DNA of 64,000 nucleotides from Shimia aestuarii. Its GTDB lineage: Bacteria > Pseudomonadota > Alphaproteobacteria > Rhodobacterales > Rhodobacteraceae. Positions 1 to 8,076 of this stretch are shown here, piece after piece. Both the position numbers and the translations under genes were made by a program. The stretch's first letter is position 1. Every line of letters begins with the position of its first letter. The notes beneath the pieces were generated by a model. That model was not told where the DNA came from. It saw nothing but the letters and a program-made list of their open reading frames with translations, and did not search any database. The stretch is taken from contig NZ_FOTQ01000007.1 of NCBI RefSeq assembly GCF_900114635.1, positions 62,001-126,000 of the forward strand, given 5' to 3'.

Positions 1-30
1 CGAAAAACGCGCCAAGTGACTTTGCAAAAC

Positions 31-62
31 GGTGCTGCGCCTGAATTTTTGCGCGCAGCACC
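31..62. repeat. Inverted repeat (10-bp hairpin)
   Basis: A perfect 10-bp inverted repeat: GGTGCTGCGC at 31-40 and GCGCAGCACC at 53-62, with a 12-base loop. No T-run follows on either strand, so it is a weak terminator candidate. It may belong to the 3' end of a gene lying before the window. Bases 63-168 show nothing else convincing. Confidence 0.5.
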
Positions 63-168
63 TATTTCGCCGCCCCGCTTTTGCGCATATGTCCGCCAAA
101 CCGGGTATTTGCGCAATAATCGGAAAGAAAAACATCACCTCAAGACACATTTTCTGCCCCATTCGCGG

Positions 169-195
169 TTGACGCCGCGACGCGGCGCAAATAAG
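169..195 (+). promoter_or_regulatory. Candidate promoter of the ilvB leader transcript
   Basis: A good -35 element, TTGACG, lies at 169-174. The best -10 at usable spacing is the weak AATAAG at 190-195. A perfect palindrome, GCCGCG-A-CGCGGC (174-186), sits between them and could be an operator or chance in GC-rich DNA. The placement would start transcription about 25 bases before the leader peptide at 228, which suits attenuation. The -10 is poor, so this is tentative. Confidence 0.35.
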
Positions 196-227
196 GTCCG
201 CTTCGAACGCAAAAGGGAAACCAGACG

Positions 228-275
228 ATGCAATCGCTAGTCGTAGTCGTAGGATGTTGGCGCATGGGCCGGTAA
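228..275 (+). CDS. ilv leader peptide (attenuation sensor)
   Basis: A 15-codon ORF reads MQSLVVVVGCWRMGR and stops with TAA at 273-275. It carries one Leu codon and then four consecutive Val codons (240-251), the end products of the pathway whose first enzyme follows. A purine-rich AGGGAAA lies about ten bases before the ATG. The last codons overlap the left arm of an antiterminator (259-268), and a terminator follows at 301-329. Valine and leucine control codons in a short ORF before an intrinsic terminator are the classic layout of branched-chain amino-acid attenuators. Ribosome stalling at the Val codons would be expected to permit read-through into ilvB. Confidence 0.85.
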   Translation: MQSLVVVVGCWRMGR

Positions 276-303
276 CGGACACCATATTGGAACCCCATGC
301 GCC
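259..303 (+). promoter_or_regulatory. Antiterminator stem of the ilv attenuator
   Basis: GGCGCATGGG (259-268) is perfectly complementary to CCCATGCGCC (294-303). The right arm takes the first three bases of the terminator's left arm (301-307), so the two structures exclude each other. The left arm lies in the last codons of the leader peptide, so a ribosome reaching the stop codon would mask it and favour termination. The pairing is seen directly; the mechanism is inferred. Confidence 0.75.
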
Positions 304-329
304 CCCGTCAGATGATCGGGGGCTTTTTT
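301..329 (+). terminator. Attenuator terminator upstream of ilvB
   Basis: GCCCCCG (301-307) pairs with CGGGGGC (317-323) over a 9-base loop and is followed directly by six T. It lies 38 bases before the ilvB start with no complete gene in front except the leader peptide, which marks it as an attenuator and not a gene-end terminator. Confidence 0.85.
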
Positions 330-367
330 GTGTGAATGAAATGATGACGGTGTAAACGGAGAGACAG

Positions 368-2122
368 ATGGCACGTCAGATGACCGGAGCGAGAATGGTA
401 GTCCAAGCCCTCAAGGATCAGGGTGTGGACACGGTATTCGGATATCCCGGCGGGGCTGTCCTGCCGATCTATGACGAAATCTTCCAGCAGAACGATATTC
501 GCCACATCCTCGTGCGCCACGAACAGGGCGCCGTTCATGCCGCCGAAGGTTACGCCCGCTCGACCGGCAAGGTCGGCGTTGCACTCGTGACCTCCGGTCC
601 TGGCGCCACCAACGCCGTGACCGGTCTGACCGACGCGCTGCTCGACTCGATCCCGATCATCGTGCTTTCCGGTCAGGTTCCGACGTTCATGATTGGTTCG
701 GATGCGTTCCAGGAAGCCGACACCGTGGGCATCACCCGCCCCTGCACCAAGCATAACTGGCTGGCCAAGGACACCGCGACCCTGTCGGAGACGATCCATC
801 AGGCTTTCCACGTTGCGCGCTCGGGCCGTCCCGGTCCGGTGCTTGTCGACATCCCCAAGGACGTGCAGTTCGCCTCGGCCACATACACGGCACCGCAGGC
901 CACCAACACTTCCAACTACCAGCCTCAGATCCGGGGCGACATCGAGATGATCAACGAACTGGTCGAAGCGCTCGAGACTGCGGAGCGCCCTGTCTTCTAC
1001 ACAGGTGGCGGCGTCATCAACTCCGGCCCCAAGGCCTCCGAACTGTTGCGCGAACTGGTCGAAGCCACGGGCATTCCGATCACCTCGACCCTGATGGGTC
1101 TGGGCGCATACCCGGCCTCAGGCAAGCACTGGCTGGGTATGCTCGGCATGCATGGTCTCTACGAGGCCAACATGGCAATGCACGGTTGTGACCTGATGAT
1201 CAACGTTGGTGCACGTTTCGACGACCGTATCACCGGTCTGATCGACGCGTTCTCGCCAAAGTCCAAAAAGGCGCATATCGACATTGATCCTTCGTCAATC
1301 AACAAGGTAATCAAGACCGACATTCCGATCGTGGGCGACGTGGCCAGCGTTCTCGACGATATTCTCAAGGTCTGGAAGGCGCGCGGGCGCAATCTCAACC
1401 GCGACGGCATCACCAAGTGGCAGAAACAGATCGACGAATGGCGCAAAGTGGACTGCCTGCACTTTAAGCAGGAAGGCAAGGTGATCAAACCGCAATATGC
1501 CCTCCAGCGTCTCGAAGCCCTGACCAAGGACAAAGACCGTTACATCACCACCGAGGTCGGCCAGCACCAGATGTGGGCCGCCCAGTTCCTTGGCTTCGAA
1601 GACCCGAACCGCTGGATGACTTCCGGTGGCCTTGGCACCATGGGCTATGGTTTCCCGGCGTCGATTGGCGTGCAGATGGCCCATCCCGAAAGCCTCGTGA
1701 TCAACGTGGCGGGCGAAGCCAGCTGGCTGATGAACATGCAGGAAATGGGCACCGCAGTTCAGTTCCGCCTGCCAGTGAAACAGTTCATTCTCAACAACGA
1801 GCGCCTTGGCATGGTCCGCCAGTGGCAGGAATTGCTGCATGGTGAACGCTACTCGCATTCCTGGTCCGAGGCCCTGCCCGACTTTGTGAAGCTCGCCGAA
1901 GCCTTTGGCGCCAAGGGTATCTACTGTGACAACCCCGATGATCTGGATGACGCGATCCTCGAAATGATCAACCACGACGGCCCGGTGATCTTCGATTGCC
2001 TCGTCGAAAAGCACGAAAATTGCTTCCCGATGATCCCATCGGGCAAGCCACATAATGAAATGCTTCTGGGCGAAGCTTCGACGCAAGGTGCGATCGAAGC
2101 CGGCGGCGCGGTTCTGGTGTAA
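368..2122 (+). CDS. ilvB: Acetolactate synthase, large catalytic subunit
   Basis: 584 residues, the usual length. The enzyme uses thiamine diphosphate (ThDP) and FAD to make acetolactate or acetohydroxybutyrate, the first committed step to Val, Leu and Ile. The N-terminal ThDP domain has GYPGGAVLPIYDE near residue 25 and the catalytic Glu52 in HEQGA; GPGATN is near 78. The C-terminal ThDP/Mg motif ends in LNN as expected but begins GEA (Glu450) where most family members have GDG, so the usual metal-binding Asp is a Glu. The rest of the sequence is well conserved, so I expect it to be active. The start follows GGAGAGA. It is first in an operon with ilvN and is controlled by the attenuator at 228-329. 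Confidence 0.97.
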   Translation: MARQMTGARMVVQALKDQGVDTVFGYPGGAVLPIYDEIFQQNDIRHILVRHEQGAVHAAEGYARSTGKVGVALVTSGPGATNAVTGLTDALLDSIPIIVLSGQVPTFMIGSDAFQEADTVGITRPCTKHNWLAKDTATLSETIHQAFHVARSGRPGPVLVDIPKDVQFASATYTAPQATNTSNYQPQIRGDIEMINELVEALETAERPVFYTGGGVINSGPKASELLRELVEATGIPITSTLMGLGAYPASGKHWLGMLGMHGLYEANMAMHGCDLMINVGARFDDRITGLIDAFSPKSKKAHIDIDPSSINKVIKTDIPIVGDVASVLDDILKVWKARGRNLNRDGITKWQKQIDEWRKVDCLHFKQEGKVIKPQYALQRLEALTKDKDRYITTEVGQHQMWAAQFLGFEDPNRWMTSGGLGTMGYGFPASIGVQMAHPESLVINVAGEASWLMNMQEMGTAVQFRLPVKQFILNNERLGMVRQWQELLHGERYSHSWSEALPDFVKLAEAFGAKGIYCDNPDDLDDAILEMINHDGPVIFDCLVEKHENCFPMIPSGKPHNEMLLGEASTQGAIEAGGAVLV

Positions 2123-2133
2123 GGATAAGAAAG

Positions 2134-2697
2134 ATGGCTGCTCTAAAAATCAAAAAAGGCTCGACCAAGCATTCCGCCTACAACCTGCGCCCCAATTTCT
2201 CGGACGTGCAGGAAACCCACACGCTCGCCGTCGTGGTGGACAACGAACCGGGCGTGCTCGCCCGCGTCATCGGCCTGTTCTCGGGCCGGGGATACAACAT
2301 CGAAAGCCTGACCGTGGCCGAGATCGACCACACCGGGCACCAGTCACGTATTACCGTTGTCACCAAAGGCACGCCGCAGGTCATCGAGCAGATCAAAACC
2401 CAGCTGGGTCGCATCGTGCCGGTGCATCAGGTCAACGACTTGACCGTTGAGGGCCCTTCGGTTGAACGTGAACTGGGCCTGTTCAAGGTTTCCGGCGCAG
2501 GAGACAAGCGGGTCGAGGCACTGCGTTTGGCCGATATCTTCCGTGCAAATGTCGTGGACAGCACGCTGGAAAGCTTTGTCTTCGAAATCACCGGGGCTCC
2601 GGAAAAGATCGATGCATTCGCTGACCTGATGCGCCCGCTCGGGCTCATCGAGGTGGCGCGGACCGGCGTCGCGGCCTTGTCGCGCGGCTCGGCCTAA
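2134..2697 (+). CDS. ilvN: Acetolactate synthase, small regulatory subunit
   Basis: 187 residues. An N-terminal ACT domain (about residues 28-105; HTLAVVVDNEPGVLARV, then GLFSGRGYNIESLTV) is the valine-sensing part of this subunit family, and a C-terminal ALS small-subunit domain follows (LFKVSG near 118, RANVVD near 138). It stabilises and activates the catalytic subunit and confers feedback inhibition. It starts 11 bases after ilvB, with AAGGATAAGAAAG as the ribosome-binding region, so the two are co-transcribed at matched levels. A strong terminator follows the stop codon. Many genomes name the same protein IlvH; sequence alone does not separate the names here. Confidence 0.97.
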   Translation: MAALKIKKGSTKHSAYNLRPNFSDVQETHTLAVVVDNEPGVLARVIGLFSGRGYNIESLTVAEIDHTGHQSRITVVTKGTPQVIEQIKTQLGRIVPVHQVNDLTVEGPSVERELGLFKVSGAGDKRVEALRLADIFRANVVDSTLESFVFEITGAPEKIDAFADLMRPLGLIEVARTGVAALSRGSA

Positions 2698-2723
2698 GGC
2701 TCGGCCGACAGCACACTGAAATT

Positions 2724-2747
2724 GGGGGCCTCACGGCCCCCTTTTTT
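2724..2747 (+). terminator. Terminator of ilvBN
   Basis: GGGGGCC (2724-2730), loop TCAC, GGCCCCC (2735-2741), then six T. It lies 26 bases after the ilvN stop and is a textbook intrinsic terminator. Confidence 0.93.
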
Positions 2748-2770
2748 GTCCGGAGATGAACAATCCTGAC

Positions 2771-3145
2771 TCAGACCAGCTCCAGCGTGCGATCTGATTG
2801 GCGCGCTCTGGCGGCAGCAAAGGAAATAACGTCACCCGTTTCGAAGCCCGCACGAGTTGCCTGCCTGCCGGCGGGTCGGCGTTCGATCACCTTGTCCGGT
2901 GTCTGCGCGCACAACGTATCGGAGAGTCCTGAATACGCGCCATGCATTACGGGGCGCGGATTCTTGGCATAACGCTGATGACGCTCTTCACTGAGCTCGA
3001 ACTGCACCAGATCACCTGCATCGAGTCCCAATAGAGCGTCAGGTTGCTCGGACCCACCATTGAAAAACGCCAAATCTCCGTGATCCTCGCACCAGATTAC
3101 GGCTTTGTTGTCATTCGTATCACTCCAGAGCACCACGCCAAGCAT
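2771..3145 (-). CDS. Conserved hypothetical protein
   Basis: 124 residues and no family that I can name with confidence. The first 30 residues (MLGVVLWSDTNDNKAVIWCE, then DHGDLAFF) look like a small beta-barrel or OB-type fold; the rest is polar, with an Arg- and Ala-rich tail. There is no signal peptide or membrane segment. AAGGAG stands 11 bases before the ATG, which supports the start. It converges on ilvN and is divergent from the HTH regulator at 3370, so the two share the 225-base control region that contains an inverted repeat. It could be a target of that regulator, but the sequence does not show this. Confidence 0.7.
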   Translation of the reverse strand: MLGVVLWSDTNDNKAVIWCEDHGDLAFFNGGSEQPDALLGLDAGDLVQFELSEERHQRYAKNPRPVMHGAYSGLSDTLCAQTPDKVIERRPAGRQATRAGFETGDVISFAAARARQSDRTLELV

Positions 3146-3244
3146 TTGAGTTCTAACTCCTTTTCGCCTCTTGTCTGAGTTTCACAAAAGAAGCTGGAGG
3201 GTGACATTGAAATTTCCGCGTCTGTGTCCGCAAAATTGTGTCGA

Positions 3245-3277
3245 CTTGAAGCATACCTGATGCCACTATGCGTCAAG
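3245..3277. promoter_or_regulatory. Candidate operator between divergent genes
   Basis: CTTGAAGCATA (3245-3255) and TATGCGTCAAG (3267-3277) form an inverted repeat matching at 10 of 11 positions, with an 11-base spacer. It lies in the shared control region of the unknown gene (start 3145) and the HTH regulator (start 3370), about 90 bases from each. The size and symmetry suit a dimeric regulator, perhaps the adjacent HTH protein acting on itself. Confidence 0.5.
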
Positions 3278-3369
3278 TTGATGCTAAATCGCATCACCTT
3301 CAAATGTGATAACTAAATACAAGCAGCAAATGGTAGAATGTACCATGAAGAAACCAACCGGAGGGTGAA

Positions 3370-4185
3370 TTGAACGACGGAACTTCTTCCTTACGTCCGC
3401 AGAAATCGCCAGCGGAACTGCGCCAGATGCTTGGGCAGAACCTGCGGATTCTCGCGCGCGGCTATCCATCTGTATCCCGATTATGCAGAGAGCTTGGAAT
3501 CAACCGAACGCAATTCAATCGTTACCTGTCCAGCGAAAGCTTCCCAAGACCCGACGTTCTGCACCGCATATGTACCTTCTTCGACGTCGACGCCCGTATC
3601 CTTCTTGAACCGCTCGAAGACCTCAATGTCGAAAAAGGAGTACTCAACCACCCATTGATTGCTGACTATGTCGGCACCGGAATGACCGACATCCCGCAGG
3701 ACGTCTTTCCGGATGGGTTTTATCGTTTTTCCCGGCGCAGTTTCATTGAACAGGAACTGATCATTGTTGGCCTCGTCTATGTTTTTCGCAAGGACGACCA
3801 CACGTTCATCCGCGGCTATGAAGCCAAGGAAGCCATGCAGGAGCAAGGCCTGCCCACCGACAGCGCCACGCGTGAATTCCGCGGCGTGATTCTTCCCCAG
3901 GAAGACGGCGTCGCCGCTCTGGTAAGCCATGCCCGCACTATGGCGACCTCCTTCAACTATCTCAGCCGTGTTGCCTCGTTCCAGAACCACTACTGGATCG
4001 GCTATGCCACCCGCACCGTACGTGAAACCGTAACCGGATGCCGCGCTGCCCGTCTGGTATATGAACATCTTGGCAAGGATACCGCATCGGTGCTTCAGGC
4101 CGCACGCTCTGTCGGTTTTTGCAGCCCGGAAGAGTTGATGCCTTACCATCGCAAACTCTTGCAATTGGATCGACAGTTCAGCTGA
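3370..4185 (+). CDS. HTH (XRE-type) transcriptional regulator
   Basis: 271 residues starting at TTG, chosen because GGAGGG lies five bases upstream. Residues about 15-75 form an XRE-like helix-turn-helix (RQMLGQNLRILARGYPSVSR, LCRELGINRTQFNRYLS, then FPRPDVLHRICTFFDVDARI). The remaining 190 residues are a conserved but uncharacterised C-terminal domain, possibly for ligand sensing; it contains no membrane segments. It lies 115 bases before the Rieske oxygenase gene on the same strand, which suggests that it controls that enzyme. This type is common in Roseobacter genomes, and I know of no characterised target. Confidence 0.85.
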   Translation: MNDGTSSLRPQKSPAELRQMLGQNLRILARGYPSVSRLCRELGINRTQFNRYLSSESFPRPDVLHRICTFFDVDARILLEPLEDLNVEKGVLNHPLIADYVGTGMTDIPQDVFPDGFYRFSRRSFIEQELIIVGLVYVFRKDDHTFIRGYEAKEAMQEQGLPTDSATREFRGVILPQEDGVAALVSHARTMATSFNYLSRVASFQNHYWIGYATRTVRETVTGCRAARLVYEHLGKDTASVLQAARSVGFCSPEELMPYHRKLLQLDRQFS

Positions 4186-4300
4186 AAGGGCCCGGACTCG
4201 GGTTCATGTCGTACTCCATGGCCTTCCATGTCGCGAACTGGCAATCCCGTGTCCCAAGACGGGGACTACCTTCATCAAGACACCGAAACGGAGATTCGCC

Positions 4301-5455
4301 ATGACGACAACCCCGTCTGACCTTGCCGCCGTCCGCCGCCCCGTGGAAACCGCCAATGGGCTTTCCAACGCGCATTACACCGACCCCGCGATTTTTGATG
4401 AAGAAAAGCAAGCGCTTTTCTTCTCGACTTGGTCGGGGCTAGGCGTCGCTCACGAGGTCCCGGAGATCGGCGACGCCGTTCCGGTCAACTTTCTCGGCAT
4501 GCCGCTCGTCATGATCCGCGACCGTTCTGGCAAAGTGCGCGTCTTCCAGAACGTCTGCCGCCACCGTGGCATGATCTTGATCGAGGAACCACGCAAGATC
4601 GAGGGCGCGATCCGCTGCCCCTACCACTCCTGGTGCTACAGTACGGACGGGCGTTTGGTCAGCACCCCCCATGTCGGCGGCCCCGGTTTCAACACGCACG
4701 AGTCCATTATTAAGGATGATCTCGGTCTTCTCGAAGTCCGCAGCCACATCTGGAACGACGTCGTATTTGTCAACATCTCTGGCGAGGCGCCTGCTTTCGA
4801 AGATATGCACGCGCAGCTTCTAGAACGTTGGTCCGAATTTTCTGGCCCGGTCTACCACGGCGGCAAAGACAGCATTATCCGCTTTGATCTCAAAACCAAC
4901 TGGAAGCTGGTCGTGGAAAACTACTGCGAGAGCTACCACCTGCCATGGGTGCATCCCGGCCTGAACAGCTATTCCCGACTCGAAGATCACTACCATATCA
5001 TGGAACCCGGTCTGTTCTCGGGTCAGGGCACACATGTGTATCGCCAGATCGAAGATGAAGACGGAACCCGCTTTCCAGATTTTCCGGGTCTGTCCCAAAA
5101 GTGGGATACTGCTGGCGAATACCTAACCTTCCTGCCCAACGTTATGGTCGGAGTGCAGCGAGATCACATGTTCGCCATCGTCTTGCGCCCAGAGTCAGTC
5201 GACCGCACCATCGAAACAGCACATATCTACTACGCTCAACCGGATGTTTCCGATAGCCTTCGAAAAAAGAACGCGGAGCAGTGGTATGTCGTGTTCGAGG
5301 AGGACATCATGGCTGTGGAAAGCATGCAGAAGGGGCGCCACGCTATCGGCTTTGACGGCGGACGCTTCTCTCCCGCAATGGATGGCCCAACGCATTGCTT
5401 CCATGATTGGGTCGCCGGTCGAATTGAAGCCCATCGCGCCGTCGCCACCGAATGA
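4301..5455 (+). CDS. Rieske non-heme iron oxygenase, alpha subunit
   Basis: 384 residues, typical for a single-component alpha subunit. The N-terminal Rieske domain binds [2Fe-2S] through Cys86-x-His88 and Cys106-x2-His109 (CRHRG and CPYHSW). The catalytic domain has the expected mononuclear iron ligands His213 and His218 (ENYCESYHLPWVHPG) and probably Asp335 (EEDIMAVE). Such enzymes hydroxylate aromatic rings or demethylate quaternary amines using electrons from a separate reductase; no reductase or ferredoxin gene lies nearby. The substrate is unknown: overall it resembles the betaine/choline/stachydrine monooxygenase branch as much as ring dioxygenases. GGAGA precedes the ATG. The stop overlaps the next small gene by 4 bases. 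Confidence 0.92.
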   Translation: MTTTPSDLAAVRRPVETANGLSNAHYTDPAIFDEEKQALFFSTWSGLGVAHEVPEIGDAVPVNFLGMPLVMIRDRSGKVRVFQNVCRHRGMILIEEPRKIEGAIRCPYHSWCYSTDGRLVSTPHVGGPGFNTHESIIKDDLGLLEVRSHIWNDVVFVNISGEAPAFEDMHAQLLERWSEFSGPVYHGGKDSIIRFDLKTNWKLVVENYCESYHLPWVHPGLNSYSRLEDHYHIMEPGLFSGQGTHVYRQIEDEDGTRFPDFPGLSQKWDTAGEYLTFLPNVMVGVQRDHMFAIVLRPESVDRTIETAHIYYAQPDVSDSLRKKNAEQWYVVFEEDIMAVESMQKGRHAIGFDGGRFSPAMDGPTHCFHDWVAGRIEAHRAVATE

Positions 5456-5664
5456 GAGACCTCGATCAGCGCCTGCTCGCGGCGCATGCCGACAATGACC
5501 GGTCGGCGCTGGTAACTCTTTATTCTCAGGCCGCTGAGGCTGCCAGTGATGACATCGCGCGCGGGTTCTACCTGACTCACGCCTACGTCTTTGCGTTGGA
5601 GAGCGACCACCCCGATGCAGCCGATTTACGTGCACGCCTCAAGGCCATGGGGCGGGAGGATTAG
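5452..5664 (+). CDS. Small protein coupled to the Rieske oxygenase
   Basis: 70 residues. Its ATG overlaps the oxygenase stop (ATGA), which implies translational coupling and a shared function. The protein is predicted to be all-helical, reading like one TPR-type hairpin pair (LVTLYSQAAEAASDDIARGF, YLTHAYVFALESD, then LRARLKAMG). It has no cysteines or histidine clusters, so it is not a ferredoxin. A subunit, chaperone or assembly factor for the oxygenase is possible but unproven. Confidence 0.8.
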   Translation: MRDLDQRLLAAHADNDRSALVTLYSQAAEAASDDIARGFYLTHAYVFALESDHPDAADLRARLKAMGRED

Positions 5665-5675
5665 ATCAGCCCGCC

Positions 5676-6452
5676 CTACTCCGCTTCGTGCTGCATCAGG
5701 GAATAAAGGTGCCAAGTGGCGTGCCCCAATAGCGGCAACACTACCAGCAATCCCAGAAAGGCGGGGACCATCGCGACAAATGTCAACCCGGAAATGATCA
5801 TGGCCCAGACGATCATGATCACGAAATTCGCCTGCACCGCCTGAAACGAGGTGATCATGGCCGTGACGAAATCGACCTCACGATCCAGCAACAATGGCAG
5901 AGAAATCACCGTGATCATGTACAGCAACAGCGCAAACGCGGCCCCTACCACCGTACCGAACGCCAACATCTGAAGACCGCTTCCAGAAAGATAGACCTCG
6001 TAAGAGCTCGACACATTGGTCATGGTCGACAACCCAAGGAACAGGGCAAAGATCATGTGAGCTAGAAAGAACCAGAACAGGAAAACGATAATGATCACCG
6101 CACAGATCGACGGCAATTGTCGTTTGCTCTGCCGTCCGATCACACCGAATATCGCGTACCAGTCCATCGCCTCACCCCGTTCCAGACGGCGCGACACCTC
6201 ATATAGGCCGACGGCGGCAAAGGGGCCGATCAATGGGAACCCGATCGCGGCAAAAACCAACCAATAACTCTGCCCAGTCGCCACGGTAATCCACGCCATG
6301 AACCAACCCGCGATGACATAAAACAGCGCAAAAGCAATCCCGTAGCCCGGCTTGACCTTGAAATCCTTCCACCCTCTGAGCAGTGCCTCACGCAGCATTG
6401 CGCCTGTCACTGCACCCAGTTCGGGTACACCCTGTTTTGGTGCCTTCGGCAT
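5676..6452 (-). CDS. DUF2189-type multi-span inner-membrane protein
   Basis: 258 residues from the second in-frame ATG, which has AGGGAGGA four bases upstream; the earlier ATG at 6470 has none. About six hydrophobic segments are visible ([60 protein letters not shown] and three more). The pattern [18 protein letters not shown] is characteristic of DUF2189, a family of unknown function sometimes described as cytochrome-oxidase-subunit-I-like. It converges on the Rieske/small-protein pair with an 11-base gap and lies downstream of the amidase on the same strand, 60 bases away. Confidence 0.85.
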   Translation of the reverse strand: MPKAPKQGVPELGAVTGAMLREALLRGWKDFKVKPGYGIAFALFYVIAGWFMAWITVATGQSYWLVFAAIGFPLIGPFAAVGLYEVSRRLERGEAMDWYAIFGVIGRQSKRQLPSICAVIIIVFLFWFFLAHMIFALFLGLSTMTNVSSSYEVYLSGSGLQMLAFGTVVGAAFALLLYMITVISLPLLLDREVDFVTAMITSFQAVQANFVIMIVWAMIISGLTFVAMVPAFLGLLVVLPLLGHATWHLYSLMQHEAE

Positions 6453-6512
6453 GCATTCCTCCCTCTGCATGTCTGCGCGTAGCGACCAAGAGACAGGGAT
6501 TCCCGGTACAAA

Positions 6513-7934
6513 TCAACCTTCGTGAATGTTTGGCGGATATTTTTGCGGCCAGAACGTTGCCTCGTGATAGGCCTGTGCCACTTCGAGGAGCGCGGTGTCG
6601 CTCCCCTTCGCCCCGATCAGCTGCACGCCCATCGGCAAACCTTGATCGTTGAACCCGACAGGCACGCTGATCGCGGGCAGCCCCAAAAGGCTGACCGGCA
6701 CCATGACCTGCATCCAGCGATGATAGGTATCCATCGCCACACCATTGATCTCGCTTGGCCATTCCCAATCCACCGGGAAAGGCCAGCACTGCGCCACCGG
6801 GAGCGCCAGAACGTCATATTGCTCAAACAGCCCGGCGGCCCGCGCAAACCACGCCGCCCGCACGGCATTCGCCCTGTGCAAGGCGCGTGCGTCCATGACG
6901 AGCCCCCGCTCGACTTCCCATTGCGCCTCCGGTTTCAGACGCTGTCGTGCAACAGGATCGTCAAATAACGACGCCAACTCTCCGGCAAGGGCAAAGCTGC
7001 GCAAATCCGTCCAGGCCCAAAAGATGTCTTCGGCATCAAACGGGGGCGCCAGCGCCACAACCTCGGCGCCCAAGACCTCGAGACATTGCAGCCCTTCCCG
7101 ACACAGGTCCACGATCCCCGGCTCCATCGGCATGGCACCGCCCCAATCCCCAAGCCAGCCAATCCGCTTGCCCGCGGTGCTGCACTTTTCGGGCAGGGTC
7201 CAGTTCTGCAGCGGCATGTTGAACGGCACACGCGGCTCGAAACGCGCCATCGCCGACAGCAACAGCGCGACGTCGCGCGGGCTGCGCGCCATGGGTCCAA
7301 TCGTGGACAATTGCTGCCAGAAACTCTCGCTACCCGCTTCACGCGGCACCACTCCCCAACTGGGGCGGAACCCGTAGACGTTGTTCCAGGCCGCCGGATT
7401 GCGCAGGCTGCCCATCATGTCGCTGCCATCCGCCAGGGCCACCATCCCCGTCGCCAATGCGGCCCCCGCCCCGCCAGACGACCCGCCCGCCGTACGATCC
7501 AATGCATATGGGTTGCGTGTTACGCCATGCACCGGGTTGTAGCTGTGACTGCCCAGACCAAATTCCGGGACATTGGTCTTGCCGATGAAAATCGCGCCCT
7601 CCGCACGCATCGCGGCCACGAAAGCACTGTCTTTTTCCGACAGATGCTCCGCAAAAAGTGGTGAGCCTTGCGTGTTACGCGTGCCTTTGACATCCGCCAA
7701 CGCCTTTACAGCGATCGGCAGCCCGTGCAATGCCCCCTTGACTTCAGCCGCATCCGCGTCGCGCGCTTCCGCCATCAAACTGTTCGGGTCGCGCAGATCA
7801 ACGATTGCATTCACTGCCCCGTTTCGGATTGAGATCCGTTCCAGCGTTTGGGCCATCAGCGTCTCTGCCGTAACGCCCCCCGACCTCAATGCCGCAAGAA
7901 TTTCTCCTGCGTCCTGATCCAGTATGGTTCCCAT
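6513..7934 (-). CDS. Amidase-signature family amidohydrolase
   Basis: 473 residues. The start is placed at 7934 because GGGAGGA lies six bases before that ATG; a 25-residue in-frame extension to 8009 has no ribosome site. The amidase signature is present: the Lys of the Ser-cisSer-Lys triad in LPIAVKALADVKGT near residue 70, the GGSSGGAGAALATG loop near 150, and the nucleophile region ADGSDMMGSLRNPA near 168. The GSDMMGS version departs from the common GSDTGGS. These enzymes hydrolyse amides; specificity cannot be read from sequence. The neighbours (DUF2189 protein, MATE exporter) give no substrate clue. It is not GatA: there is no gatB or gatC here. Confidence 0.9.
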   Translation of the reverse strand: MGTILDQDAGEILAALRSGGVTAETLMAQTLERISIRNGAVNAIVDLRDPNSLMAEARDADAAEVKGALHGLPIAVKALADVKGTRNTQGSPLFAEHLSEKDSAFVAAMRAEGAIFIGKTNVPEFGLGSHSYNPVHGVTRNPYALDRTAGGSSGGAGAALATGMVALADGSDMMGSLRNPAAWNNVYGFRPSWGVVPREAGSESFWQQLSTIGPMARSPRDVALLLSAMARFEPRVPFNMPLQNWTLPEKCSTAGKRIGWLGDWGGAMPMEPGIVDLCREGLQCLEVLGAEVVALAPPFDAEDIFWAWTDLRSFALAGELASLFDDPVARQRLKPEAQWEVERGLVMDARALHRANAVRAAWFARAAGLFEQYDVLALPVAQCWPFPVDWEWPSEINGVAMDTYHRWMQVMVPVSLLGLPAISVPVGFNDQGLPMGVQLIGAKGSDTALLEVAQAYHEATFWPQKYPPNIHEG

Positions 7935-8076
7935 GGCTTCCTCCCTCGCTCGGCAGAACGCTATCGCGTCAGCTTCGGCACACAAACCAACTTTTCTCAA
8001 TGGTCCCAAATACCACGGGGGTAGCCTTGGAAACCTTGTGCGGTTTCAAGGCTGGGGGCAGCGCCCCCTGACATCC

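Noticed and set aside
16-240. 74-codon plus-strand ORF before ilvB
   Set aside because: It has no ribosome site and atypical composition, and overlaps the promoter region and the leader peptide.
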